From Bacteroides sp. SM23_62_1 (lineage in GTDB: Bacteria; Bacteroidota; Bacteroidia; Bacteroidales; SM23-62): DNA of 38,429 nucleotides. Below, piece by piece: positions 1 to 8,846 of this stretch. Under the pieces are notes generated by a model. The model had not been told where the DNA came from. It saw nothing but the letters and a program-made list of their open reading frames with translations, and made no database searches. The DNA lies in NCBI GenBank assembly GCA_001304505.1, contig LJUQ01000046.1, positions 1 through 38,429 of the forward strand, read 5' to 3'. Position numbers and translations under genes: made by a program. The stretch's first letter is position 1; each line of letters begins with the position of its first letter.

Positions 1-2726
1 CCGGTGAGGTTGCTCGCGAAAGTTCCTGTTCCGGTGTCATCCGTGGTATGGCTATCGGCAATAGTTGGGTTCTGACTGGTACTCCAGCATATACCACGCG
101 CAGTAACAGATGCACCACCATCATCGGTTATGTTACCTCCGCAGCTGGCAGTGGTGGCTGTAATGGATGTTACTGTTGTGGTAGTAAGGGTGGGAACTAT
201 TGCTTCTTCTCCTTCCATGCAACGGATAGAAAAACCGTTTCCCTTATAGCTGCTGTTACGGTTCACATCTGAATTAGGGTAGTTCAGTAGCCGGTGCCAT
301 GCGCCGATACTACTGTGCTCCGTGGAGGACCAAAAGTAGGCGATGTCACCTAAGAAGTTGAAACTGCCATTGTTGATGCGGTAACCGCCCGGCAACGCAG
401 TGAAACCGCTTGAGTTTGTAGCACCGGTATTGGGGCTACTCCAGTGTATGGTACCTGTTTCTTTCAGTTTGCCCCCTTCATCAGTACCTCGATAATCTGA
501 ATTATCGGCATCAGCCTGACTCATACCAAGGTACATTTCCAATACTTTCCATTCTGCATCGCTTGGTACATGCCAGCCCATGGGGCATATTTTGCCGGTA
601 TGAACCGTATACCAGTTGTATAAAGCACCAAAGGTGGGTTTGTAAGTTGATGCGTTGTTGTTGTACCAGCAATAGCCCTCTGTGGTCAGATTGCTCCATT
701 CAGTATAATTTGTTACCAGGGGTATAGATGTTCCATCGTTATATTTGGTGGTTTTCAGATTTTCTTTCATCCAAACCTGGGTGCCAATTGTAACAGTATA
801 ATAAATATTATCGTCAATATCAGTAACTGTACCGGTTGCAGTTAAAATGATAAATTCATCGCCATAGGCAGTTCCTGCACTATTGGTTGCATAAGCTCTG
901 GCATAGTATGTGGTGTTACCAACTAACCCGGTAATGTTACTGGTGAAGGTTCCCGTACCGCTGCCATCAGTAGTATAGCTGTCATCAACAGTGGGATTCT
1001 GACTGGTGCTCCAGCATACACCCCGGGCAGTGACCGTTGCACCGCCATCACTGGTTATGTTACCTCCGCTGGTAGCTGAGCTAATTGTGATATTGGTAAC
1101 AGATGCAGTATTTAAAGATGGAATTGTAGCAGATGTTGAAGTTGTAAATGTCATATCCGATCCATATGTTGTACCTGCGGTACTGATAGCTTTAACCCGA
1201 AAATGATAAGTAGTATATGCTATGAGTCCGGTAATAGCTGCACTGACATTTGTGTTTGTGCTGCCGGTCACAGGGCTCTCATTTGCTGTAACAGTGTTTC
1301 CATAGCTGGTTGAAGTGCCATACTCAAAGATAACGTTCGTACTTTGCCCATTTGCATTGACTGTTCCATTCAAAGTGGCTGTTGTGATGGCAATACCTGT
1401 TGCAGCCAAAGTTATTGCTGCCGGTGGAAGTTGCTCTTCTCCCTCAACGCAACGAACCGACATACCACAGTTTTTATTTGTATAATCCCTTTCCAGATAT
1501 GAATTATCATATCTCAGCCACCGGAACAGGGCATAATAAATATCTGTTTCTGTGGCAGACCAGAAGTAGCCATAGTTGCCTTCATAGGCAAAATCACCAT
1601 TGCTATCACGGGAACCGACAGGAAGCACGGTTAAACCACTTTCGTTGGTTGCTCCGGTGTTCGGGCTGTTCCAGTGAGTGGTGTCGGTTTCTTTCATCTT
1701 ACCGCCGGCAATACTTGCTCCTCCAAGATAGTCCGACAATACTGCCCATTCAGCATCCGAGGGCACATGCCAGCCGATCGGGCAAAGTTTATGTGTATTT
1801 ACAGTATACCAGTTGTACAGAGCGCCAAAATCATCTTTGTTCAATGATGCATTATTATTATACCAGCAATAAGCCGGTGAGGTAAGATCTTTCCAGGCAT
1901 AAAGATCTGTTTCCAGGGTTATAGTTGTACCATCATTATATTTTGTAGTTTTCAGGTTTTCCTGCATCCATTTTTGAGAACCAACATTGACAATATTATA
2001 AGTATTACCATCAATATCGTCAACTCCGGTTTCTGTTTTAACATTTACCTGGTTGCCATAACCTGTGCCAACACTGTTGGTTGCATATGCTCTTACATAA
2101 TAGGTTGTGTTACCATTTAATCCTGAAATCATGCTTATAAAACTACCTGTGCTGCTGGTGTCAATTGTATGATTAACATCAACTGTCGGATTTTGGCTGG
2201 TACTCCAGCAAACACCCCTGGCAGTAACTGCCACACCTCCGTCATCGGATATATTTCCTCCACAGGTGGCAGAGTTGGCAGTTTTTCGCATAATGGAGGA
2301 AGTAGTGAGTGTAGGAACAGAAGTGGATAGAGTGGTGAAACTGACCTCATTACCGTAAATTGGTCCATCCTGATCAATCGCATAAGCTCTTACATAATAG
2401 GTAGTATTTGAAGTTAAACCTGCCAGGTTACTATTGAAAGTGCCGGGTGAGGATATAGTACCCAGCTGGGTTTTACTGTCGTTTATTGTGGGTTCGGATG
2501 TGATGGACCAGCAATGGCCATGCCCGGCTATCCCAGTTTCTCCGATTTCAATAACAGATCCCTGGATATTGCATGAAGTCCGGGTAATATTGCTGGTGGA
2601 TCCGGTCTGGACTTTTGTAATCCTGTTGAGTTCAAGTTTTTCACAGGAGAACATAATGATCAGTGAGCAAATTAAAGAACTGCATGTAAACAAACTATAG
2701 TAACAAATTATCTTCCTGCAGGTCAT
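1..2726 (-). CDS. FISUMP-repeat surface lipoprotein, 3' end cut by window edge
   Basis: One frame stays open from an ATG at 2726 to the window edge, so about 908 residues are visible and the C-terminus is missing. The N-terminus has a hydrophobic stretch ending in a lipobox-like LIIMFSC with the candidate lipidated Cys at residue 28, suggesting an outer-membrane or surface lipoprotein. Fibronectin-III-like repeats with the signature ARGVCWSTSQNPT follow, encoded near 2185-2210, 990-1014 and 64-89. Between them lie two FISUMP (Fibrobacter succinogenes major paralogous) domains, about residues 232-428 and 630-837. Each has WM(Q/K)ENLKTTKYNDGT, CWYNNN, ALYNWYTV, GWHVPSDAEW and a closing (V/I)RC(V/M)EGE. 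FISUMP proteins are usually large surface proteins of unknown role, so adhesion or matrix display is only an inference. Antisense open frames here are shadows: the FISUMP motifs all share this single frame. Confidence 0.88.
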   Translation of the reverse strand, partial: MTCRKIICYYSLFTCSSLICSLIIMFSCEKLELNRITKVQTGSTSNITRTSCNIQGSVIEIGETGIAGHGHCWSITSEPTINDSKTQLGTISSPGTFNSNLAGLTSNTTYYVRAYAIDQDGPIYGNEVSFTTLSTSVPTLTTSSIMRKTANSATCGGNISDDGGVAVTARGVCWSTSQNPTVDVNHTIDTSSTGSFISMISGLNGNTTYYVRAYATNSVGTGYGNQVNVKTETGVDDIDGNTYNIVNVGSQKWMQENLKTTKYNDGTTITLETDLYAWKDLTSPAYCWYNNNASLNKDDFGALYNWYTVNTHKLCPIGWHVPSDAEWAVLSDYLGGASIAGGKMKETDTTHWNSPNTGATNESGLTVLPVGSRDSNGDFAYEGNYGYFWSATETDIYYALFRWLRYDNSYLERDYTNKNCGMSVRCVEGEEQLPPAAITLAATGIAITTATLNGTVNANGQSTNVIFEYGTSTSYGNTVTANESPVTGSTNTNVSAAITGLIAYTTYHFRVKAISTAGTTYGSDMTFTTSTSATIPSLNTASVTNITISSATSGGNITSDGGATVTARGVCWSTSQNPTVDDSYTTDGSGTGTFTSNITGLVGNTTYYARAYATNSAGTAYGDEFIILTATGTVTDIDDNIYYTVTIGTQVWMKENLKTTKYNDGTSIPLVTNYTEWSNLTTEGYCWYNNNASTYKPTFGALYNWYTVHTGKICPMGWHVPSDAEWKVLEMYLGMSQADADNSDYRGTDEGGKLKETGTIHWSSPNTGATNSSGFTALPGGYRINNGSFNFLGDIAYFWSSTEHSSIGAWHRLLNYPNSDVNRNSSYKGNGFSIRCMEGEEAIVPTLTTTTVTSITATTASCGGNITDDGGASVTARGICWSTSQNPTIADSHTTDDTGTGTFASNLT

Positions 2727-2766
2727 TTTTATAATTGCTTCTAAGTATTTGGGTCGGTTTTATTAT

Positions 2767-2800
2767 CCCGGCTGTCTTGATAGCTATCAGAACAGCCGGG
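2767..2800. repeat. REP-like palindrome between FISUMP and caspase genes
   Basis: A 34-base inverted repeat has outer arms CCCGGCTGT and ACAGCCGGG around the palindromic core GATAGCTATC. The 13 bases CAGCCGGGACATT at 2793-2805 recur exactly at 34693-34705, also at the edge of a hairpin. It lies between two minus-strand genes and could act as an attenuator or terminator, but no T-run follows on either strand. Confidence 0.6.
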
Positions 2801-2829
2801 ACATTCATTGACTTCACCCCATCCCCTGT

Positions 2830-2884
2830 CCCCTTCCCCTGAAGCGGGAAGGGGAATAAGTCCTCTCCCTCTTAAGGGGAGAGG
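2830..2884. repeat. Two adjacent G/C hairpins (intergenic repeat)
   Basis: The first hairpin pairs CCCCTTCCC (2830-2838) with GGGAAGGGG (2846-2854). The second pairs CCTCTCCC (2862-2869) with GGGAGAGG (2877-2884) across a CTTAAG-containing loop. Further purine-rich GGAGAGGG copies run to about 2898. The composition differs sharply from the flanking coding DNA and resembles the C4-TAAA-G4 elements at 8677-8694 and 13341-13352. It sits just past the stop of the minus-strand caspase gene, so a termination or mRNA 3'-end role is possible. Confidence 0.6.
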
Positions 2885-2916
2885 ATTAAGGAGAGGGAGT
2901 GAAAGAAACAATAAAT

Positions 2917-4050
2917 TTATTTCCTTATAAAAACAAAATCCCCTCCCTCATCACCCACATTATATATTTCCCCGTACTGGGGTACAGCATCACTGTTATT
3001 GATCACGGCCATTTTGAAGCTACTGAACAGTTGTTCCGAGGTTAAATATTTCTCAGGGTTATTATTTAATCTCTCAATGAGATATTTGGCAAACGCGCTC
3101 CTGTCGGGAACTTCGGTTAATGTCCCGCTGGTCATCGCCTTCCGGCTTGGAAGTTCATAAAGCATATTTACTGCCTTAGTCGCATCCGGGAAAGCCTCCC
3201 TGGTTCTGAATATGGAGCCTCCGAAACAGGCATCGGCAATTAATAAAGTATGTTTGGAACGGATCTCTTTTAAATAATCACACAGAGTACTGTTGCGGAA
3301 CCAGGCAACTTTGTTAGCCTGCCTGGCATCAGAGGGCAACCAGTATCCTACATTGGCATTTTCGTCCCACCAGCCATGGCCGGCATAATAAATCAGGAGA
3401 TTATCATCCGGAGTTATTCTGTGTGCCAGTTGATCCAAGGTTATGATGATATCCTCATTTTTTGGATTTTTCAGGAAAATAACCTGGTCTTCCTGGAAGG
3501 TGTATTTTGAAAGAAGGACTTCCCGAAGCCTTGCAGCATCACTGATTGGAAACTCAAGATCAGAGATGACAGGATCAGCATATTCATCTATCCCAATTAA
3601 TAAAGCATAATAACTCCCTTTGCCATTCAGTGTTCTGAAGACGATCGCAGGAGCGTACCTGATATTCAGTTTACTCTCGGTGATATTATCACTCTGATCG
3701 ATCGCAACGACCGATATTTCATTGCTTCCTTGGCTCAGGGATATTTTCGAGATGAATACATTATCTTCTGCAAGCGTCGTTGATATACCATTCACGAAAA
3801 GTGTTTTAATCTCACTTTCATCGGTAACCTTGCCAATAAAAGTGATATTTTCTTCATAGGATATAACAGGTTCCCCGGTTTGAAAAACAGGTGACATGAT
3901 TGTAATAACCGGTGGTGTTTCATCTGCAGTGGTAACATCTTTTGTCGTTTTAATATGAATGGATGATTTCTCACTGGTGTAAACCTGCGAAAGTCCATTT
4001 AAACCAAACAGAAATAATGCTATCAATATGAAACATATTCGTGTTTTCAT
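2917..4050 (-). CDS. Secreted caspase-like (peptidase C14) protein with Ig-like domain
   Basis: The ATG at 4050 is chosen because the longer frame to 4074 would need TTG and would prefix an otherwise good signal peptide (MKTRICFILIALFLFG). The protein has 377 residues. After the signal peptide comes an Ig-like beta domain (PPVITIMSP to about residue 132), then a caspase p20-type domain beginning YYALLIGIDEY. The catalytic pair is visible: His in YYAGHGWWD (residue 225) and Cys in LLIADACFGG (residue 275). Bacterial C14 peptidases usually cleave after basic or acidic residues; the specificity here is unknown. The signal peptide places it in the periplasm or outside, unlike cytoplasmic caspases of defence systems. 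Its neighbours are a FISUMP lipoprotein downstream and a DUF5683 protein upstream on the same strand. Confidence 0.88.
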   Translation of the reverse strand: MKTRICFILIALFLFGLNGLSQVYTSEKSSIHIKTTKDVTTADETPPVITIMSPVFQTGEPVISYEENITFIGKVTDESEIKTLFVNGISTTLAEDNVFISKISLSQGSNEISVVAIDQSDNITESKLNIRYAPAIVFRTLNGKGSYYALLIGIDEYADPVISDLEFPISDAARLREVLLSKYTFQEDQVIFLKNPKNEDIIITLDQLAHRITPDDNLLIYYAGHGWWDENANVGYWLPSDARQANKVAWFRNSTLCDYLKEIRSKHTLLIADACFGGSIFRTREAFPDATKAVNMLYELPSRKAMTSGTLTEVPDRSAFAKYLIERLNNNPEKYLTSEQLFSSFKMAVINNSDAVPQYGEIYNVGDEGGDFVFIRK

Positions 4051-4091
4051 ATTCAATAATATTTTAATAATCAATCATTTATATTTTTTGT

Positions 4092-4194
4092 TTTTAACCA
4101 CAAAGGAATACAAAGGATAACACAAAGTAGCACAAAGGCATTTAATACCCTGGTGTATCTTTGTGAAACCCTTTGTATTCCTTTGTGGTTAAAA
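4092..4194. repeat. Long inverted repeat with CACAAAG motifs
   Basis: A perfect 25-base inverted repeat has its left arm at 4092-4116 and right arm at 4170-4194. The arms contain AACCACAAAGGAATACAAAG and its complement, and the 53-base loop holds two more CACAAAG copies. It lies between two minus-strand genes. The stem is long enough to fold strongly in RNA; no T-run typical of an intrinsic terminator follows on the minus strand. A related CACAAAG inverted repeat occurs at 11358-11425. Confidence 0.8.
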
Positions 4195-4248
4195 AATTTT
4201 TTAGTTATGCTGATGTGAATTATAATTATGATTTAACACTAATCTTGC

Positions 4249-5091
4249 TTAAAATTTATAGGTTAATGAGACTGTTGTACTGTTTGAACCGGGATCAAAT
4301 CCGGGTATGATTTTTAATTTTCTGTCCTCACGGGAGGCAGTTGATTTCTGTGATGAGGTTGGTGTTGCAAGTACCCATACCAGGTCTGCAACCCAGATCC
4401 CTATTCCGGAATAAGCCATGTATTTGGATATCTTATCCCTTTGTATGGCTTTATCATAAAAGGCATTGAACTCATCCGGATCAGGTGATTCCTTATAATC
4501 CTGATACGCAGAGGAAGCCATCCTGTTTAACGTTATGGATCCTGCCAGGCATCCATATCCGGCAACACCGAGCAGCCAGTAAGGTTTGCCTTTCGATGCT
4601 TTAGTTTGACCCCATCCGGGGAGGACAACAGAAGATAAAACCATGTTACTCTTTGAAATTGTTTTTCTTTCCACACTGCTTTCTTCTTTCTTTACAGTCT
4701 TTGTTTCTTCAGGTGTTTCGGTTTCAGCCGTTTTTTCCTTTTCCGGAATCTTTTCAGCCTTAACCTCAACAAATATGTCCTCATCTATTAATATCTTATC
4801 ATTTCCCAGGTTCCAGATAATTATTTTATTATTCCCTCCTTTTATCTCCTGACCCACATCACCGGTCAGGGAGACTGCATTGATCTTATTCCCTGCAGCA
4901 TCGGTCACTTCGATCCAGACAACAAAAATGTCGGAAGGACCTGTATTGAGAATATCATATTCAATGACCAGGCTTTCATCGGTAGCCTCAAGACGTGGTT
5001 TGGTAACAGTGATTCTTGTCTGGCTGTAAAGTATTTCGGGGATTATTAATAAATAAAGAAGAAAACAATATTTGAAAATTATCCTCTTCAT
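4249..5091 (-). CDS. DUF5683-type membrane protein with N-terminal beta domain
   Basis: The protein has 280 residues. A signal peptide covers about residues 1-23 (MKRIIFKYCFLLYLLIIPEI). Residues 25-112 form a beta-rich domain in the style of Bacteroidota domains that carry GGNNKIIIWNLG. A charged Glu/Lys/Thr linker follows at about 113-145, then a DUF5683-like region with SSVVLPGWGQ, a Lys-Gly turn (SKGKPYWLLG) and two probable membrane helices near residues 172-190 and 228-245. The function of DUF5683 is unknown. The caspase-like gene lies 198 bases downstream on the same strand, separated by the long inverted repeat, so co-transcription is possible but not shown. Confidence 0.72.
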   Translation of the reverse strand: MKRIIFKYCFLLYLLIIPEILYSQTRITVTKPRLEATDESLVIEYDILNTGPSDIFVVWIEVTDAAGNKINAVSLTGDVGQEIKGGNNKIIIWNLGNDKILIDEDIFVEVKAEKIPEKEKTAETETPEETKTVKKEESSVERKTISKSNMVLSSVVLPGWGQTKASKGKPYWLLGVAGYGCLAGSITLNRMASSAYQDYKESPDPDEFNAFYDKAIQRDKISKYMAYSGIGIWVADLVWVLATPTSSQKSTASREDRKLKIIPGFDPGSNSTTVSLTYKF

Positions 5092-5299
5092 TGAAAAATA
5101 AATAAAATCAGTGAAAAATAAGTGAGATGAAAAACTTAGCGTGAGTTATATTTTAAATAAATTAATCGGTAGATGTTTTGACAATATAATACATTTAAGG
5201 ATATTAACAAAATAATTATTCGTAAAAGACTAATTATCAGACATGAAACAGCATTAACTTGAATTCAGTCAGGCTTTTTTCAATGGTATAATGTAATTT

Positions 5300-7411
5300 T
5301 TACTTTGCAGGTAACCGGGTAACAGTAAAATCATCAAACCAGGCATCCGTACCATTTATATTCCAGACAAAAGCACCAATCATATTAAACTGAATATCTT
5401 CCGGAATTGTTATTTCAAGCTGCAGAAGATCCCATCCTAAAGAGTCTTTTTCAATAACATTTTCACTTAATTCAGAATATTTCCCGCCAATTACAGAATT
5501 GATTACCAGAGCCGAACTATTTCCTTCACCATACCGCCAGACTGATGCAATAAATCTTTCTCCGGGTTTAACTTCCTTGAATCTGCATTCAAAACCGAAA
5601 GGATTATCCGAAGATAACATTAAGGAATATTCTCCTGAATGTACATGCTCTGATGATCTTTGCAGTCCACCTTTAAATTCTACGCTGTCTTTAGCTGAAA
5701 GCAAGTAGAAGGGATTGTCAGATAATAATTCACAATCACATACTACCGGATAAATAGAATAGGGCCTTGCACCTTCCAGCGGATGATGAATAATACGAAC
5801 AGAATCCTTGCCGAATGACAAATAACGCTGATAATGAAAAGATTTTAAGAAATTATAACCTGATACAGGTCCGAACGAAAGTACATATTCATCTTCCGTA
5901 ACGAACCACCAGCTGATCCCATTTTTCTGGTGCGGATTGAATGGTCCTGCTTCATACCAGGCATTGACTTCAAAACCACCATCAATTTTATAAGGGCTAA
6001 TATTTTTTTCATTGAGCAGATAATCAACCGCTTTCCATCTTGCACGGTTCCAGGAAAGATAATCATGAGTAGAAAATATACTGAAGAAGGAGAAAATGAG
6101 CAGGAGAGAAATAGGAACTACAAATCTTCTGACAGGAAAGGAAATTTTTTCAGGAATGAAAAGTATTAATAAACATATGGTAACAGGTAAAGAGTAACGG
6201 TCAATAAAATTTTTATTTAATAAAAGATATATCAGGTAACCAGTTAAAATTATCAGGAATATGCTTTTCATTAGTTTTACAGGGCTGGAATTATTTTTGC
6301 CTGAGTTTAATTTTAAAGAGTTTATCTGACCAACTAGCTTCATCAGGATCAGACTTATTTCAATAATGATAAGAATCTCCAATCCATACCAGAACCAATC
6401 CGGCAGAGCCGGGTTGATATTATCGCCCCAATAGGTATCTTTTAATAATTTGGGACCAAGTCCGAGGTTAAATAAAATATTTCCCCAAGGAATTGTTGTC
6501 CAGACTTTTTGAAAACCTGATATTATAACAACTTCGAATATTATGAATATTATTAATTTCTTCTTTGAATCCGGAAAAGATATGGCTGGAAGGTAACAAA
6601 TCGTTAAGGGTAAAAGAAAAAAACCGGCATAGAACAAAATATAACCTAAATGACTGATAAATTGGTTTAAGTCAGGGTATAATAATGAGTGTATCAGACT
6701 ATCAGGCTGGCCATAGTTATAAGGTATTTTGTCAGTTATTTTAAGGTAATAGCTATAGAAGTAATACGATCCAATAGTTATGATAAAGGGGAAAATTGAA
6801 ATCAGAATATTTTTTACGCTTTTGGGATTTTTATAAAACCAGATTAAGCCGAATGAGAAAGGAATAATAATTCCGGTTTGCCGGGTAAGAGTGGCAACAA
6901 CCGAAAACAAAGTACCCAGCCCAATATATATGATCCTGTCGGATTCAAGGTTCCTGAAAAAGAAGAACAGGGATAAAAGGAAAAAGAAAAAGTAATAAAT
7001 CTCCGTCATAAATGTAAAGGAAAGGCTGAAATATATCGGATTAAACATGAAAAGAAAGCTGACGAAAAGGGCAATCTTATTATCAGGTGTTATCATTTTG
7101 ATGATCTGGTAAAACAGATATACTGAGGCGGCACTGAATACTAATGTAAGAATCCTTAACACCCCAAAAGAAAAACCGAAAAGTTTGCAAACAAGTGTGC
7201 CGATCAGTGTTTGTGCAATTAATGTTTGCGCAGGCCAGTCGGATAATATCAGTTTTCCCTCCTCGCATAAATGATAGAGATTTTTGGAATAAGCCCAGTC
7301 ATCATTTAATGGGAATTCACCAAGCGGATTAACAATAATAATGGCAATAATCCATACTAGTAATAAAAACAAAATGTTTTTGATACTGATTCTGAGAGGT
7401 TTCATGTACAT
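5300..7411 (-). CDS. GT39/ArnT-like membrane glycosyltransferase with C-terminal beta domain
   Basis: This 703-residue protein has about a dozen hydrophobic helices in its first 480 residues. An acidic pair in the first extracytoplasmic loop (PLNDDWAYS, Asp37-Asp38) matches the catalytic loop of polyprenyl-phosphate-sugar transferases of the GT39/ArnT/PMT superfamily (GT-C fold). Such enzymes transfer sugars from lipid carriers to proteins or lipids on the outer face of the membrane. Residues of about 560-703 are not membrane-spanning and look like a carbohydrate-binding-type beta sandwich (HSGEYSLMLSSDNPFGFEC, then AWFDDFTVTRLP at the end), an uncommon addition. The start could be Met1 or Met3 (7405). 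The acceptor cannot be predicted. It is divergent from the DUF3137 gene. Confidence 0.78.
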   Translation of the reverse strand: MYMKPLRISIKNILFLLLVWIIAIIIVNPLGEFPLNDDWAYSKNLYHLCEEGKLILSDWPAQTLIAQTLIGTLVCKLFGFSFGVLRILTLVFSAASVYLFYQIIKMITPDNKIALFVSFLFMFNPIYFSLSFTFMTEIYYFFFFLLSLFFFFRNLESDRIIYIGLGTLFSVVATLTRQTGIIIPFSFGLIWFYKNPKSVKNILISIFPFIITIGSYYFYSYYLKITDKIPYNYGQPDSLIHSLLYPDLNQFISHLGYILFYAGFFLLPLTICYLPAISFPDSKKKLIIFIIFEVVIISGFQKVWTTIPWGNILFNLGLGPKLLKDTYWGDNINPALPDWFWYGLEILIIIEISLILMKLVGQINSLKLNSGKNNSSPVKLMKSIFLIILTGYLIYLLLNKNFIDRYSLPVTICLLILFIPEKISFPVRRFVVPISLLLIFSFFSIFSTHDYLSWNRARWKAVDYLLNEKNISPYKIDGGFEVNAWYEAGPFNPHQKNGISWWFVTEDEYVLSFGPVSGYNFLKSFHYQRYLSFGKDSVRIIHHPLEGARPYSIYPVVCDCELLSDNPFYLLSAKDSVEFKGGLQRSSEHVHSGEYSLMLSSDNPFGFECRFKEVKPGERFIASVWRYGEGNSSALVINSVIGGKYSELSENVIEKDSLGWDLLQLEITIPEDIQFNMIGAFVWNINGTDAWFDDFTVTRLPAK

Positions 7412-7556
7412 ACATTATCTCAAATAAATTTAATACAATTTATTAATATCAACATATCCGGGGAGTTAATGAGAGGAATCCAATAAAAACATCAAGGATT
7501 AATTTTATTAACTTTCGTATTAATAAAAAGGTGAGTATCATTTAATCCTGTAACTT

Positions 7557-8534
7557 ATGAAGACCGAAGCCGAATTCAAACATTTCTATGAGACTCAGCT
7601 TATGTCTGAGTTAAAGGAGATTGAAATAAAAAGACTGAATGCAGCTACAAGGATCCGGACACTCCTGATATTTGAGTTAATCATTTTGATAGTCATACTG
7701 GTTTATGTATTCTGGTTCAGGACTGAGGATCCCTCATCCATGCCCGGCCCTGATCTGATAAACGTTTTCTGGATCATGGGCAGCCTGGTTATCCTTGGTT
7801 TCATTTTTGTTTTAGCGAGTGCAGGTTTTTCGAGATCATTCAGGAAAATGTATAAAAAGAATATCATCGGGAAACTGGTTGGCAGGGTCAGCAAAGATCT
7901 CGCCTATTTCCGGGATGATAAGGTGGAATTTAATGAATTTAAGGCCAGCAGGCTATATAATATGGACATCGCCAGTTATAAGGGAAGAGACCTGGTGACG
8001 GGTAAGTTGAGCGATATCAGTTACCGGTTTTCCTGGCTCCAGGTTTATGGAAGGACAATGCCTGACCAGAAAATGAAATCCGGCACATTCCGGATTTTCA
8101 GGGGAGTATTTTTTGTGGCTGATTTTCAAAAACAGTTTATTACGCAGGCCACGGTATATCCAAATATTGGAAGAAATTACAGGTTTGATGTCATCATGAA
8201 GTTTTTACAGGACACAATCATGGGGCGGAGGATTGAAATGAATGATCCGGAATTTGATAAAGAATTTGCAGTATACAGTGAAGATGAAGAAAACATAAAG
8301 AAACTACTTTCACCCGGATTGCGGCAATGGATCGTTGATTTTAAAGCCAGAACAAAAAGTATGCTCTCCCTGTCATTCAGCGGTTCAAAAATGTTCATTG
8401 CCGTAAATCTCCGGAAGAACCTGTTTGAACCTGCCATTTTCAGGAAGGTCACGGATTACGATACCGTATACGAGAACTTTCAATATATTATGCTGTTTGG
8501 TAATCTGCTGGAGGATATGGGTAAGAAGGCTTAA
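7557..8534 (+). CDS. DUF3137 family membrane protein
   Basis: The protein has 325 residues with a short cytoplasmic N-terminus and two membrane helices near residues 34-52 and 72-90. A soluble domain follows with the DUF3137 pattern: FNEFKASRLYN, YKGRDLVTGKL, the hallmark FRIFRGVFFVADF near residues 181-193, and a C-terminal segment with MFIAVNLRKNLFEP. DUF3137 has no established function. The start ATG follows the divergent promoter region 7412-7556. No operon partner follows, since 312 bases of repeat-rich DNA separate it from the convergent fusion gene. Confidence 0.82.
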   Translation: MKTEAEFKHFYETQLMSELKEIEIKRLNAATRIRTLLIFELIILIVILVYVFWFRTEDPSSMPGPDLINVFWIMGSLVILGFIFVLASAGFSRSFRKMYKKNIIGKLVGRVSKDLAYFRDDKVEFNEFKASRLYNMDIASYKGRDLVTGKLSDISYRFSWLQVYGRTMPDQKMKSGTFRIFRGVFFVADFQKQFITQATVYPNIGRNYRFDVIMKFLQDTIMGRRIEMNDPEFDKEFAVYSEDEENIKKLLSPGLRQWIVDFKARTKSMLSLSFSGSKMFIAVNLRKNLFEPAIFRKVTDYDTVYENFQYIMLFGNLLEDMGKKA

Positions 8535-8676
8535 GCTAAGGTTAAGGGAGTTTAGGGCTCAGGGTGATGGGAAAGTGATTGCCGGTTCTCGGTTTGTGTT
8601 TATGGGGTTTGGTTTCATATAGGTTTGGGATGCTGCTTTCCTCGGTTTATATCTATTGAGTATGGTAATTGAAATT

Positions 8677-8694
8677 TCGCCCCTAAAGGGGCGA
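8677..8694. repeat. C4-TAAA-G4 hairpin element
   Basis: A perfect 7-bp stem TCGCCCC/GGGGCGA surrounds a TAAA loop between the convergent DUF3137 and kinase-lyase genes. The same core, CCCCTAAAGGGG, occurs at 13341-13352, and a related CCCTCTTAAGGGGAG lies at 2867-2881. It may work as a bidirectional terminator stem, though no T-run is adjacent. Confidence 0.6.
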
Positions 8695-8752
8695 GGGAGA
8701 GGGGGGAGTGCAGTGTGTGTTATGATTATCGGTTCCCAAGTCCTAACTCAAA

Positions 8753-8783
8753 ACTCACGATTCACGACTCACGATTCACGACT
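8753..8783. repeat. Tandem 14-mer repeat
   Basis: Two exact copies of ACTCACGATTCACG (8753-8766, 8767-8780) are followed by the first three bases of a third. Each unit contains two CACGA-like subrepeats. It is non-coding and lies within the convergent intergenic region. Confidence 0.85.
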
Positions 8784-8846
8784 GCTTATTCCTGGTGAGC
8801 CCGGATTTCATTTTTCGTTTTTCAACTTTTCGGATTTATTTTGGTT

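Larger units (their letters stand above)
8535..8846. other. Non-coding, repeat-rich convergent intergenic region
   Basis: There is no convincing gene in these 312 bases between two convergent genes. The region holds a perfect hairpin at 8677-8694 (TCGCCCC, loop TAAA, GGGGCGA), a G-rich run to about 8709, a tandem 14-mer (ACTCACGATTCACG at 8753-8766 and 8767-8780, plus ACT), and T-rich copies of TTTCGGATTT-like words running into the end of the next gene. The short open frames here are low complexity. Confidence 0.7.

Noticed and set aside
1400-1885. A 161-codon plus-strand open frame and three similar plus-strand frames within 1-2700
   Set aside because: They are antisense to the FISUMP gene, whose repeated motifs all lie in one minus-strand frame; their translations show no domain.
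2917-5091. Caspase-based anti-phage defence island
   Set aside because: The caspase-like protein has a signal peptide and Ig-like domain, and there is no sensor, gasdermin or nucleotide cyclase gene nearby.
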